A DNA stretch of 64,000 nucleotides from SGZJ01 sp949372955 (GCA_949372955.1 CASIAX010000005.1:92883-156882); one strand, 5' to 3'. Shown: positions 6,653-16,476, counted from the stretch's first letter. A program made the numbers and translations. Notes: generated by a model not told the origin, from the sequence alone.

Positions 6653-9070
6653 TTAATTATTTAGATTACACATAGCAGATCCAATAGGTGATCCATCAGG
6701 TATCTTTGGACTATTAGCTAATACAAAGAGTTCTGGTTTAGAATTAAATTTAGCAATAATGTTTAAATACTCTCCACTATACTTATTTTTATGTTTCTTA
6801 GACGTTAATAATTGAATAATATTACTCAAAGCTTTTCTAGACTCTGCCTTTACTTGAAAGAAAGATTTCTTGTTAGAAGCTAAGTTTAACAAAAACTTTA
6901 AATAATTATTGTTTATCACCTGTTGAACTTCAAATAAATAACTATCATTAATTTTATTCTCCAATTTGAAAGTGCTATTTGTTAGAGTAGTTAGTAAATA
7001 ACTTAAACTCATATTCTGCGATGTTATGTTAGACATACTACTTTGAATAACTAACCTATTCATTCTCTCTGGATTTAATAATAAAGAAAGTGTCATTTCA
7101 CTAGCAGTTGATACTGCACTTAGAGGATCAAAACTAACTCCTGTCATACTTTTAAAAGATTCTCTAGTCCTAGGAAAGCTATAGGCTCTTGGTGGAAACA
7201 ATTCTAATTTGGATTTTGGAATAGCTAAATTTTTAGCTTTTAATGTAGTTAACAATGAGAAAAGAGCATTCTTTTGCTTTTCAAACGAAATGTCTTTTAC
7301 TATAGTCTGGTTATCATCTCTTGTTACATAATTATAATCAAGACCGCCAATTAATTTTACAGCTGCCTCGGTTTGAAACCTATGCAAAAAGTAAAGTGGA
7401 ACAAAAACATCTTCTAGCTTACTATAAGTCTCAAAAGATCTAATATTAAATTTAGAAAAATCATTAATAGCTTTATCTCTAATTAACATAATCTTAGATA
7501 ATCCTTCAGAAACATCTCCGTCATTGTCCCATAAATGTGCATTCACATGGGCCCCACTAGTTGCTCTAGCATCAGAATCAGTAATAAATCTTAACCCATT
7601 CTCATATGCATTATCCAAAATACCATCTAATAAATCTTTTTCGTTTCCTGAGTTAAATTCCGAATAACTGTAAGCTACGGATACTTTATCCCATTCTCCT
7701 ATTCCAACTGCATAAGCATCAGTTAAATCAATTTTATTATTTGTTAGTTTAATTAATGGATGAGGATAATCCATTACAGATGAACGGTTATTTGTACTGG
7801 CAGCAAAATTGTGAGCAAATCCAATTGTGTGACCAACTTCATGAGCACTGAGCTGTTTAATTCTAGCTATTGCCATATTTAGCATAGGGTCATAATTGTC
7901 ATCATCAACAAACGGCTTTGATATTAAAGCTTGAGCAATTAAAAAATCTTGTCTTATTCTTAAACTACCTAAACTTACATGACCTTTTATTATTTCACCA
8001 GTTCTAGGGTCAACTACACTCGAACCATAGCTCCATCCTCTTGTAGATCTGTGAACCCATTGAATAACATTATATCTACAATCCATTGGGTCAGCATCTT
8101 CTGGTAACATTTTTACTTGAAAAGCATTTTTATAACCAATCGCTTCATATGCTTGGTTCCACCATGAGGCTCCTTCAATTAAGGCTGATCTAACTGGCTC
8201 TGGAGTTCCAGGATCTAAATAATAAATTATAGGTTCTTTGGCCTCACTCATTTCAAGAGTTGGGTCAATTTTCTCTAATCTATGTCTTGTTATGTATTTT
8301 TTATTAATCTCTTGTTGTACAGGTGTTGCATAATCCATAAAAGAAATAGTTAATGCGCCACTTCTAGGATCGAAAACTCTAGGAATATATTCATTATCAG
8401 GAAGTTCTATAAAAGAATGGTGTTGAACAACACTAACTAAAGATGGATCTGGAGATACTCCACTAGTGATTAATCTACCTGTTGGCTTTCCTGAAAAAGT
8501 TAATAATGCTTCAAATTCAGAATTTTTAGGGAAAGATTTTGTTCGATCTAATTGTAATGCACTTTTTGTTAAGTCAATTTTATAAGCTCCTTGTTTTGCA
8601 GCTTTTAATCTATCAGCTACACCATGCTTATCTTGCATTAAAAAAGAAGTAAAATCAATTAAATATTTATCATCAATAGTTTCTAAAATCTTAAATCCAT
8701 AAATAACAGATTTTGCAAATGCTTGTTCTATACTTTTTTCTTCAGCCTTATTTGTCGTACTTGCTCTAAAAGATAAATTTGGCTGGATTAACAATAGCTT
8801 ATTTCCAGCCTTTTGAAAACTAACTAACCTTTCATTTCCAAGTTGACCTCTATCCAAACCAATATCATTTGAACCAATTCCTGTTGCTAATGAGTTTATA
8901 TATAAAAAGTCTTTATCTAGTTCTGTAACCTCTAGGAAAATTTTATCTGTTGAATTATCGTAGTAAAAGTTGAAAAAACCTTCAAATTTCTCTAACTCTT
9001 TATCTAAAATTGACTGAGAGAAACAAGTCGTAAATAACAAAAAAATGTATAACTGCAATAAATTTTTCAT
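6653..9070 (-). CDS. Secreted zinc-dependent metalloprotease (DUF5117/DUF4953 type)
   Basis: The 805-residue product starts with a signal peptide (residues 1-18, ending TTCFSQ). The N-terminal third is the DUF5117-like region, with GLDRGQLGNERLVSF and VQHHSFIELPDNEYIPRVFD. The zinc site is a full HExxHxxGxxH in SAHEVGHTIGFAHN (H410, E411, H414, H420), followed by a Met-turn candidate, SSVMDYPHP. The C-terminal 250 residues are helical and polar. Bacteroidota have many such large exported metalloproteases; natural substrates are unknown. No T9SS sorting domain is visible, so the protein probably stays in the periplasm or reaches the surface by another route. It is the first gene of a pair with threonine aldolase. 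Confidence 0.85.
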   Translation of the reverse strand: MKNLLQLYIFLLFTTCFSQSILDKELEKFEGFFNFYYDNSTDKIFLEVTELDKDFLYINSLATGIGSNDIGLDRGQLGNERLVSFQKAGNKLLLIQPNLSFRASTTNKAEEKSIEQAFAKSVIYGFKILETIDDKYLIDFTSFLMQDKHGVADRLKAAKQGAYKIDLTKSALQLDRTKSFPKNSEFEALLTFSGKPTGRLITSGVSPDPSLVSVVQHHSFIELPDNEYIPRVFDPRSGALTISFMDYATPVQQEINKKYITRHRLEKIDPTLEMSEAKEPIIYYLDPGTPEPVRSALIEGASWWNQAYEAIGYKNAFQVKMLPEDADPMDCRYNVIQWVHRSTRGWSYGSSVVDPRTGEIIKGHVSLGSLRIRQDFLIAQALISKPFVDDDNYDPMLNMAIARIKQLSAHEVGHTIGFAHNFAASTNNRSSVMDYPHPLIKLTNNKIDLTDAYAVGIGEWDKVSVAYSYSEFNSGNEKDLLDGILDNAYENGLRFITDSDARATSGAHVNAHLWDNDGDVSEGLSKIMLIRDKAINDFSKFNIRSFETYSKLEDVFVPLYFLHRFQTEAAVKLIGGLDYNYVTRDDNQTIVKDISFEKQKNALFSLLTTLKAKNLAIPKSKLELFPPRAYSFPRTRESFKSMTGVSFDPLSAVSTASEMTLSLLLNPERMNRLVIQSSMSNITSQNMSLSYLLTTLTNSTFKLENKINDSYLFEVQQVINNNYLKFLLNLASNKKSFFQVKAESRKALSNIIQLLTSKKHKNKYSGEYLNIIAKFNSKPELFVLANSPKIPDGSPIGSAMCNLNN

Positions 9071-9190
9071 AAGAGTAAATATTTATCATAAAACTAAGGA
9101 ATAATTATTTGTAAAAAAATAACAAAAAGAAAAATAAATAATTTTTTTGAGAAATTATATAATAGTAGTTTAGCTATAAATATTTTGACA

Positions 9191-10298
9191 ATGATTACAA
9201 CAGATCAATTTAAAAATCTTCAAGATCGCCTAGGTGCGTTAAGGAGGTATCTTTGACTTAGATGAAATAAAAATAAAAATTCAAAATGAAGAAGAAAAAA
9301 CATTTGATCCTGATTTTTGGAAGGATTCCAAAGCTGCCGAAACTTTATTAAAGGAACTAAGGTTAAATAAAAAATGGGTTAAGGATTTTTCTATTCTAGA
9401 AGAACAAATTAATGATTTAGAAGTTTTGTTAGAATTCTATAAACTTGGAGAAGCTAGTGAGAGTGAAATTATTGATACTTATCAGAAATCATTAAGTTTT
9501 GTAGAAGAATTAGAATTCAAAAATATGCTTTCTGAAAAAAGTGATAGCATGAGTGCAGTTCTGCAAATCACTGCTGGAGCTGGAGGAACTGAAAGCTGTG
9601 ATTGGGCTCAAATGCTTATGAGAATGTATATGATGTACTGTCAAAAAAACAACTTCAAACTAACAGAACTAAATTTACAAGACGGAGATGTTGCTGGAAT
9701 AAAAACTGTAACACTTCAAATTGAAGGTGATTTTTCTTTTGGATGGCTTAAGGGTGAGAATGGAGTTCATAGACTTGTGAGAATCTCTCCATTTGATAGT
9801 AATGCTAAGAGGCATACTAGTTTTGCATCGGTATATGTATATCCTTTAGTAGATGACTCAATAGAGATAGAAATTAATCCTGCAGATATTGAAATTACGA
9901 CTGCTAGATCTAGTGGTGCTGGAGGTCAAAATGTTAATAAAGTTGAAACAAAAGTTCAGCTTACACACAAACCAACAGGAATTAAAATTTCTTGTTCAGA
10001 AACTAGATCCCAACATGATAATCGATCTAGAGCAATGCAAATGCTAAAGTCACAGTTATACGAAATAGAAATTAAAAAACAACAAGCTGAAAGATCAGAT
10101 ATAGAAGCTGGTAAAATGAAAATCGAATGGGGAAGTCAAATTAGAAACTATGTATTGCACCCATATAAGTTAATCAAAGATGTAAGAACTGGGTTTGAGT
10201 CAGGAAATGTAGACTCCGTTCTAGACGGGGAACTAAAGCCTTTTTTAAAATCTTATTTAATGATGTCAGGACAATCTAAAAACTCAAAGGAATTATAA
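9191..10298 (+). CDS. prfB: Peptide chain release factor 2, with programmed +1 frameshift
   Basis: RF2 ends translation at UGA and UAA. The gene is split between two frames: codons 1-21 (9191-9253) run into an in-frame TGA at 9254-9256, and the remaining 347 codons lie in the +1 frame from 9255. The joined product has 368 residues, close to the usual 365. The downstream part holds the anticodon-mimic SPF in VRISPFDSNAKRH and the catalytic GGQ in SSGAGGQNVNKVETK. Reading the downstream frame alone from an internal ATG (for example 9426) would lose the N-terminal domain, so ATG 9191 is the correct start. The next gene, arsC-like, begins one base after the stop. Confidence 0.95.
9242..9257 (+). 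promoter_or_regulatory. prfB +1 frameshift signal
   Basis: AGGAGG TAT CTT TGA C: an internal Shine-Dalgarno hexamer, a three-base spacer, the slippery CTT and the UGA stop followed by C. This is the same arrangement as in Escherichia coli prfB. Low RF2 lets the ribosome slip forward one base on CTT (to TTT) and read GAC, which makes RF2 self-regulating. Confidence 0.95.
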
Positions 10299-10299
10299 T

Positions 10300-10650
10300 A
10301 TGATTAATATTTATCACAACACTAGATGTAGAAAATCTAGAGAAGCTATAGAATATTTAAAAGATCAAAAAATAAACTTTAATATAATTGATTATTTAAA
10401 TCAGAATTTAAGTGAAGAAAAAATATCAGTACTTATTAATAAGCTTCAAATAAAACCAATAGAATTAGTCCGAAAAAATGAATCTATTTGGAAAGAAAAT
10501 TACAAAAGCAAAGAAATGTCTGATTTAGATATAGTGCGTATTCTATTTTCTAATCCAAAGCTAATAGAAAGACCAATTATTGAAAGTGAAAAAAGTGCTG
10601 TGATTGCTAGACCCCTTGAAAATTTAGCGGTTTTTTTAGAGAAAAAATAA
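10300..10650 (+). CDS. arsC: ArsC/Spx-family reductase, probable glutaredoxin-type arsenate reductase
   Basis: The 116-residue thioredoxin-fold protein opens with INIYHNTRCRKSREA, with the active-site cysteine at residue 9. It continues with DYLNQNLSEEKISVL and ends with the family's RPIIESEKSAVIARP, which supplies the basic residues that bind the oxyanion. In the classical family it reduces arsenate to arsenite with glutathione and glutaredoxin. Bacteroidota generally lack that system, so the physiological role here may be different. No other arsenic gene is nearby. It follows prfB after one base and is very likely co-transcribed. Confidence 0.8.
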   Translation: MINIYHNTRCRKSREAIEYLKDQKINFNIIDYLNQNLSEEKISVLINKLQIKPIELVRKNESIWKENYKSKEMSDLDIVRILFSNPKLIERPIIESEKSAVIARPLENLAVFLEKK

Positions 10651-10709
10651 CATACTTTTAACAATTAAATGTACTAAGAGGATTTATTTTTACCTTAAAA
10701 TCAATTATT

Positions 10710-13127
10710 ATGAAAAATTATCTTTTACTTACAATATTAAGCATTCTGTTTACCAACGTAACTATTGCTCAAGAATTCACACTTACGGGAGTCGTATTGG
10801 AGTCTGAAACTAAAGAGGAATTAGAGTATGCCATAGTAACTGTTTTAAGCACTGATAATATTGTAGTAACTGATGGATTAACTAATAGTAAAGGTAAATT
10901 TAGTATTACTGTAAAAAAGGGGGAATACAATCTGATGGTTGAATATATTTCACATAAAAACTTTATACAAGAAGGAGTAAATGTAGCCAGTAATTTAAAG
11001 CTAGGAAATATTGAATTAGACATTGACGCTGAATCTTTGGATGAGGTGGAGATTATTGCAGAAAATACAACGGTTGATATAAGACTGGATAAAAAGATAT
11101 ATACAGTGGGTAGAGATTTAACTGTAAAAGGAGGATCAGTTAGTGATGTCTTAGATAATGTGCCATCAATTTCAGTTGATGTAGAAGGAAATGTTGCTCT
11201 TCGAGGCAGTGAGGATGTTAGAATTTTAATTAACGGAAAACCATCTGGTTTAGTCGGTTTAAATTCAGCTGAAGCACTAAGACAACTGCCATCTGAATCT
11301 ATTGAGAAAGTTGAAGTTATAACCTCGCCATCAGCAAGATATGATGCACAAGGAAATGGTGGGATAATAAATATAATTTTAAGAAGAAACAAGTTATTAG
11401 GTTTTAACGGAACTGTGAACGCGAATATTGGAGACCCTAAAAGTTCAGGGATATCTACAAACCTAAATTACAGAACAGGTGATGTTAATATATTTAATTC
11501 TAGTGGATTAAGCGACAGACTTAGAGTTGGAGATTCTTATGCTTACTCAGAATATTACAATGGAGATGATCAAAGCTCTTTTATTAGAGACAATAGAAAT
11601 TGGGAAAGAGAAAATAATAGTTTATTTACCAATACTGGTTTAGAATGGTATATTGATGATAATACATCAATTACTACATCGTTTTTAACAAGTAATTCTG
11701 AAGGAGTTAACTTAAATAAAAACACGACATTAGAACTTGACAGTAGTCAAGATGTTATTAATGAAACTTTTAGGTTAGAAAACGAAATATCTAAAGATGA
11801 AAATTATGAGTATTCACTTAATTTTGATAAAAGATTTAACGATGAAGGACACAAATTAGTAGTTGATTTTCAAATGGGAGAAAACACGGACAATGAAAAC
11901 TCTATTTTAACCCAAAATAATTTAGACTTTGAGCAGATTACATCTGACGAAACAAACGACAGTAAACTTATTAAAGCAGATTATGTATTACCAATTGGAG
12001 AAAACAGACAATTTGAAGCAGGATTTAAAATAGAAGAATCAGATTTATATCAAGATTATAAAGTTTATTCTAATTTAAACAATAATCTAATATTAGATAC
12101 AGAACAAAGTAATGTATTCCAGTACAAAGAGCAGATTAATGCGATATATTCCCAATATGGGTTTAAAATTGATGATAAATATTCTTTTCTTTTTGGAGTT
12201 AGAGTTGAACAAACTAAAAAAGACATTATTCAAATTACAACCGATGAACTAATTAAAAAGGACGATACTGGGGTATTTCCGACATTTAATTTTGGTCTTG
12301 AAATTTCAGAAGATGAAAGTGTAACTTTTGGATATAGCAGAAGATTAAGAAGACCTTGGTCAAGGTTTATTAATCCATTTCCATCGAAAAATAGTCCAAC
12401 AAGTATATTTAGAGGGAATCCAAATTTAGATCCAACTTATTCAAACAACTTTGATTTAGGCTATCTAAAGACCTTTGAATCTTCATTTTCAGTAAATTCA
12501 TCAATGTATTTTCAAAAATCAACTAATACATTTAATTTTATAACTCAAGATACAGGTGAAACAGTGAACCTTGGCGGAACAGATGTTCCAATAATTGAGA
12601 GGTTTCCTATAAACCTAGCTACTAATGCAAGATTTGGGTTTGAATTTAACCTCTCTTATAGACCTAGTAAAAAATGGAGTGTAAATTCAAATTTTAATTT
12701 ATATAATAATAAAGTTGAAGGTGAATACAATGAAATTGATTATGGAAGTGAAAATTTAAGTTGGAGTATGAGATTAAATAATAAGTTGACTTTACCAGGT
12801 GAAATTGAGTGGCAAACAAGGATGAACTACAGAGGTCCAAGAGAAGATGCAGTCAATAAGACTAAAGCTAGTTACTCAACAGACTTAGCATTTAGTAAAG
12901 ACATCTTAAACGAAAAAGGTACATTATCATTAAATGTCAGAGATCTCTTTGATTCTAGCGGAAGAATTAGTGAAGCATTTACAGAGACTTTCTATTCTGA
13001 ATCAAAATACAGATGGAGTTCAAGAAGTTTTACGCTAAACTTTACTTATAGAATTAATCAAAAGAAGAAAAGGTATCAAAGAGAGGGACAAAGTTATCAA
13101 GGTGGCGGGGATGAATATGGTGGTTAA
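10710..13127 (+). CDS. TonB-dependent receptor-like outer-membrane protein (carboxypeptidase-regulatory N-domain)
   Basis: The 805-residue protein has a signal peptide (1-20, ending VTIAQ). A carboxypeptidase-regulatory-like beta sandwich follows (about 22-95, FTLTGVVLESETKEEL), then a plug domain (about 110-225, VSDVLDNVPSISVDVEGNVA and IEKVEVITSPSARYDAQGNG). The rest is a beta-barrel of the OMP_b-brl_3 type ending FTLNFTYRINQKKK. After the barrel there is a short Gly-rich tail. Members of this group take up unknown ligands or act as outer-membrane barrels; no SusD partner is next to it, so a glycan utilisation role is not indicated. It starts 59 bases after the arsC-like gene, and its own promoter is not obvious. 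Confidence 0.85.
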   Translation: MKNYLLLTILSILFTNVTIAQEFTLTGVVLESETKEELEYAIVTVLSTDNIVVTDGLTNSKGKFSITVKKGEYNLMVEYISHKNFIQEGVNVASNLKLGNIELDIDAESLDEVEIIAENTTVDIRLDKKIYTVGRDLTVKGGSVSDVLDNVPSISVDVEGNVALRGSEDVRILINGKPSGLVGLNSAEALRQLPSESIEKVEVITSPSARYDAQGNGGIINIILRRNKLLGFNGTVNANIGDPKSSGISTNLNYRTGDVNIFNSSGLSDRLRVGDSYAYSEYYNGDDQSSFIRDNRNWERENNSLFTNTGLEWYIDDNTSITTSFLTSNSEGVNLNKNTTLELDSSQDVINETFRLENEISKDENYEYSLNFDKRFNDEGHKLVVDFQMGENTDNENSILTQNNLDFEQITSDETNDSKLIKADYVLPIGENRQFEAGFKIEESDLYQDYKVYSNLNNNLILDTEQSNVFQYKEQINAIYSQYGFKIDDKYSFLFGVRVEQTKKDIIQITTDELIKKDDTGVFPTFNFGLEISEDESVTFGYSRRLRRPWSRFINPFPSKNSPTSIFRGNPNLDPTYSNNFDLGYLKTFESSFSVNSSMYFQKSTNTFNFITQDTGETVNLGGTDVPIIERFPINLATNARFGFEFNLSYRPSKKWSVNSNFNLYNNKVEGEYNEIDYGSENLSWSMRLNNKLTLPGEIEWQTRMNYRGPREDAVNKTKASYSTDLAFSKDILNEKGTLSLNVRDLFDSSGRISEAFTETFYSESKYRWSSRSFTLNFTYRINQKKKRYQREGQSYQGGGDEYGG

Positions 13128-13177
13128 GATTTATTTAAAAAAAAATATTAAATTTAACAACATTTAACTATAAAATT

Positions 13178-13348
13178 ATGAAAGAATTTATTTCAAAGTA
13201 TTACCCAATTATAATAGCATTTGTAGCTATGTTATATTCAATAGGTTTAGGTATTTCCGGAGATACTGAGTCAGCTCAGTATTCTGCACATTGGCCAGGA
13301 ACTATATTATTATTTGCAATAGCATTAAGACAAAGAAGAACCACATGA
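13178..13348 (+). CDS. Hypothetical 56-residue membrane protein
   Basis: ATG at 13178 opens a 56-codon frame whose product has two hydrophobic segments, about residues 8-26 (PIIIAFVAMLYSIGLGI) and 41-50 (GTILLFAIAL), and a basic end (RQRRTT). I do not recognise the family. The stop TGA overlaps the ATG of the next small gene (ATGA), which strongly suggests that both are real and coupled. It follows the TonB-type receptor by 50 bases on the same strand and may be in the same transcript. Confidence 0.6.
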   Translation: MKEFISKYYPIIIAFVAMLYSIGLGISGDTESAQYSAHWPGTILLFAIALRQRRTT

Positions 13349-13461
13349 GTATAGAAATGTATATAATTGGAGGTCTTATTTGGATTGCTTACATGTATTT
13401 CACGATATGGAATATTTGGCATAATTCAAAATCTGCAAAAAAAAGAAATAAACAGGAATAA
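13345..13461 (+). CDS. Hypothetical 38-residue single-pass membrane protein
   Basis: This 38-codon frame starts within the stop of the preceding small gene (ATGA overlap). The product has one aromatic-rich hydrophobic helix at about residues 6-24 (YIIGGLIWIAYMYFTIWNIW) and a very basic tail (KSAKKRNKQE), as in small membrane subunits or regulators with the tail in the cytoplasm. The family is not recognised. Support comes from the coupling and the membrane-like composition only. Confidence 0.5.
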   Translation: MSIEMYIIGGLIWIAYMYFTIWNIWHNSKSAKKRNKQE

Positions 13462-13545
13462 GAAATATAAAACAAGGGGATATTAAATTAAAAATGCAAT
13501 ATTTATTATAAAATAATGCATTTTAATATATTATTCAAAGGAATA

Positions 13546-13719
13546 TTATTTTTTAGCTTTATTCTTTTTTTCGTCGCGAATTTCCTTCAATCTCTCAAGC
13601 AAAGATCCACCTACCCAATATGGAATAACAAAGGTTAATAAAAATATCATTAACCAAAAACCTATACTGAGTATAGTTGCAAATGCTAAAAAACCTAAAT
13701 ACTGATCAAATTCAAACAT
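13546..13719 (-). CDS. Hypothetical 57-residue single-pass membrane protein
   Basis: ATG at 13719-13717 opens a 57-codon frame ending at TAA 13546. The product starts MFEFDQYLGFLAFATILSIG, continues with a hydrophobic segment to about residue 34 and PYWVGGSLL, and ends in an amphipathic basic tail LERLKEIRDEKKNKAKK. It faces the two small genes on the other strand (convergent) and is divergent from fumC. The composition is clearly protein-like rather than random AT-rich sequence. The family is not recognised. Confidence 0.55.
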   Translation of the reverse strand: MFEFDQYLGFLAFATILSIGFWLMIFLLTFVIPYWVGGSLLERLKEIRDEKKNKAKK

Positions 13720-13793
13720 AATTTATTTAATAAGTTCCAAAGATATACTGTTTAATAATCTTAAACAATAAATAATAAAAAAATAATTGAACT

Positions 13794-13809
13794 TAAATTT
13801 GTAAATTTG
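13794..13809 (+). promoter_or_regulatory. Tandem -7 boxes upstream of fumC
   Basis: Two consecutive copies of TAAATTTG, each a full TAnnTTTG match, lie at 13794-13801 and 13802-13809. The second would start transcription near 13816, about 19 bases before the fumC ATG. No TTG lies at the ideal -33 distance. Confidence 0.45.
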
Positions 13810-13834
13810 TAGTCTAATTTTACATATAAATAAT

Positions 13835-15220
13835 ATGGAATATAGGATAGAAAAAGATACTTTAGGAGATGTAAAAGTACCCGCAAATAAACTCTGGGGT
13901 GCTCAAACAGAGAGGTCTAGGAATAATTTTAAAATTGGACCTAGCTCTTCAATGCCTCTAGAAATTGTTTATGCTTTTGCATATTTAAAAAAAGCTGCTG
14001 CAATTGTAAACCACGAAAAAGGAATACTAGAAATAGAAAAAAAAGATCTAATATCTTCTGTATGTGATGAGATATTAAATGGAGAGCACGATAACGAGTT
14101 TCCTTTAGTAGTATGGCAAACTGGCTCAGGTACTCAAACTAATATGAACATAAATGAGGTTATCTCTAATAGATCACATCAATTACAAGGAAATAAGCTA
14201 GGTCATGGCACAAAACTAGTAATGCCAAATGATGATGTGAATAAATCACAGTCATCGAACGACACCTTCCCTACTGCGATAAGCATATCATCTTATAAAC
14301 TATTAATTGACCACACAATACCAGCTTTAGAGAACTTAAAAGAAGAATTTTATAAAAAAACTGTAGAATTTAAATCTATTATTAAAATAGGGAGGACACA
14401 TCTAATGGATGCTACTCCATTAACTTTAGGTCAAGAGTTCTCTTCTTATGTGTCTCAGTTAGAGCATGGAATAAAAGCTTTAAATGAATCCTTAGACCAT
14501 TTAAGTGAACTAGCTTTAGGTGGTACAGCAGTTGGAACAGGGCTAAACACACCAAAAGGATATTCATCAAAAGTTTCTGAAATAATATCCAACTTAACAG
14601 GACTTCCTTTTATTACTGCACCAAATAAATTTGAAGCTCTTTCTGCTAACGATGCTATAGTGAGATCTCATTCTGCATTAAAAGGTATTGCGATAACTCT
14701 TAACAAAATTGGTAATGACATAAGATTTCTGGCATCTGGACCTAGAAGTGGTATTGGTGAAATTTCACTTCCCGCTAACGAACCAGGAAGCTCTATTATG
14801 CCAGGAAAAGTAAACCCAACTCAATGTGAAGCACTAACTATGGTTTGTGCTCAAATAATTGGTAATGACTCCTCAATATCATTTGGCGCTACGCAAGGTC
14901 ACTTTCAATTGAACGTTTTTAAACCTATGATGGCATCCAATTTAATTGAGTCCTGTAAATTATTGGCTGACGCATGTAACAGTTTTAATAATAACTGTGT
15001 CAAGGGAATTAAGCCAAATTATAAAGTAATTGAAGAAAAATTAAACAGCTCTTTAATGTTGGTAACTGCACTTAATCCAAGAATAGGTTATTATAAAGCT
15101 GCTGAAATAGCTAATAAAGCACACCAAAATGGAACTACATTAAAGGAAGAAGCTATTAACTTAGGATATCTAACAGCTTCTGAATATGATGAGTGGGTAA
15201 GACCAGAAGATATGATTTAA
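13835..15220 (+). CDS. fumC: Fumarate hydratase class II
   Basis: The 461-residue protein is a class II fumarase, which converts fumarate to malate in the TCA cycle without an iron-sulfur cluster. It has the N-terminal KLWGAQTERSRNNF, the substrate loop QTGSGTQTNMNINEV, SQSSNDTFPTA and IGRTHLMDATPLTLGQE. The superfamily signature GSSIMPGKVNPTQCE lies near residues 317-331. The length agrees with E. coli FumC. It is followed after 13 bases by hutI on the same strand; histidine degradation feeds glutamate into the cycle, but co-transcription is not proven. Tandem -7 boxes lie just upstream. Confidence 0.95.
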   Translation: MEYRIEKDTLGDVKVPANKLWGAQTERSRNNFKIGPSSSMPLEIVYAFAYLKKAAAIVNHEKGILEIEKKDLISSVCDEILNGEHDNEFPLVVWQTGSGTQTNMNINEVISNRSHQLQGNKLGHGTKLVMPNDDVNKSQSSNDTFPTAISISSYKLLIDHTIPALENLKEEFYKKTVEFKSIIKIGRTHLMDATPLTLGQEFSSYVSQLEHGIKALNESLDHLSELALGGTAVGTGLNTPKGYSSKVSEIISNLTGLPFITAPNKFEALSANDAIVRSHSALKGIAITLNKIGNDIRFLASGPRSGIGEISLPANEPGSSIMPGKVNPTQCEALTMVCAQIIGNDSSISFGATQGHFQLNVFKPMMASNLIESCKLLADACNSFNNNCVKGIKPNYKVIEEKLNSSLMLVTALNPRIGYYKAAEIANKAHQNGTTLKEEAINLGYLTASEYDEWVRPEDMI

Positions 15221-15233
15221 ATAAATTTATAAA

Positions 15234-16475
15234 ATGTCATTTACTCTCTTAATAAATATAAAAAAACTTTTACAGGTTAGAGAAAGTAACGTTCAATACG
15301 TTTCTGGAAAAGATATGGGTATTATTCCTTCAATTAATAATGCATATTTATTGTTAGAAAATTCTTTTATAAAAGAATTTGGTGAGATGGAGAATTGTCC
15401 AAATAAATTAGATGATTTTAAGGTTATCGATTGTAGAGGTCAAATGGTGTTACCTTCGTGGTGTGATTCCCATACCCATATAGTTTACTCTGGAAACAGA
15501 TCAAAGGAGTTTATAGATCGAATTAAAGGCTTGAGCTATACTGAAATTGCAAATAAAGGAGGCGGAATATTAAATTCTGTTGAAATTCTAAGAAATACTA
15601 GTAAAGAAGATTTACTAGAACAATCTTTAGAAAGAGTCCATAATGTAATTAAAGAAGGGACAGGTGCAATTGAGATTAAATCTGGCTATGGTTTAAATAT
15701 AGACTCTGAAAAGAAAATGCTAGAAGTAATTTCTGAGATTAATAAAAGTACTGAAATTATAGTAAAATCAACTTTTTTAGGAGCTCATGCTTTTCCCAAG
15801 GAATTTTCAAAGAACAAGCATCAATATGTAGATCTTATTATTAACAATATGCTTCCTGAATTTCATGATCTACAACTGATTAATTATGTAGATGTATTTT
15901 GCGAAAAAGGTTATTTTGACTTATCTCAATCAGAAAAAATAATTTCTAAAGCTCAGGAACTAGGTATACAAACTAAAATTCATGTAAACCAGTTTAATTC
16001 AATAGGTGGTATAAAATTAGCGGTGAAATATAATGCCTTGTCTGTGGATCATCTTGAAGTGTTAAATGTTAAAGATTTAGAAATTTTAAAAAATAGCTCT
16101 ACAATGCCGGTAGCACTTCCTACTTGTTCTTATTTTCTTGGTATCAAATATGCGCCAGCAAGAAAGATAATCGATAGCGGTTTACCATTAGCTATCGCTA
16201 GCGACTATAATCCAGGGTCATCGCCTAGTGGGAATATGAATTTCGTAATTAGTACCGCATGTATTAAAATGAAAATGACTACTGAAGAAGCAATTAATGC
16301 AGCAACAATTAATGGTGCATATTCTATGGGAATAAGTGATAAAGCCGGAAGTATAACTATAGGTAAAATTGCAAATTTAATTATCACAGATAAATTAAAT
16401 TCTATAGATGAAATACCATACTCGTTCGGAAGTAACAAAATCAGTAAAGTGATTTTAGCAGGGGCTATTGTTTGA
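15234..16475 (+). CDS. hutI: Imidazolonepropionase
   Basis: The 413-residue amidohydrolase hydrolyses imidazolone-5-propionate to N-formimino-L-glutamate, the third step of histidine degradation. It shows the metal-binding SHTHIVYSGNRSKEF, the family's KSGYGLNIDSEKKML, a metal-binding His in KIHVNQFNSIGG, and the Asp in AIASDYNPGSSPSGN. The C-terminal end GKIANLIITDKLNSI closes the beta-sandwich domain. The length matches other HutI proteins. It converges with the fused formiminotransferase gene, one base away, which takes its product; hutH and hutU are not in the window. Confidence 0.93.
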   Translation: MSFTLLINIKKLLQVRESNVQYVSGKDMGIIPSINNAYLLLENSFIKEFGEMENCPNKLDDFKVIDCRGQMVLPSWCDSHTHIVYSGNRSKEFIDRIKGLSYTEIANKGGGILNSVEILRNTSKEDLLEQSLERVHNVIKEGTGAIEIKSGYGLNIDSEKKMLEVISEINKSTEIIVKSTFLGAHAFPKEFSKNKHQYVDLIINNMLPEFHDLQLINYVDVFCEKGYFDLSQSEKIISKAQELGIQTKIHVNQFNSIGGIKLAVKYNALSVDHLEVLNVKDLEILKNSSTMPVALPTCSYFLGIKYAPARKIIDSGLPLAIASDYNPGSSPSGNMNFVISTACIKMKMTTEEAINAATINGAYSMGISDKAGSITIGKIANLIITDKLNSIDEIPYSFGSNKISKVILAGAIV

Positions 16476-16476
16476 T

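Noticed and set aside
10769..11392. Open reading frame of 207 codons on the minus strand inside the TonB-type receptor gene
   Set aside because: Antisense shadow of a strongly supported gene; the translation is low-complexity and matches nothing.
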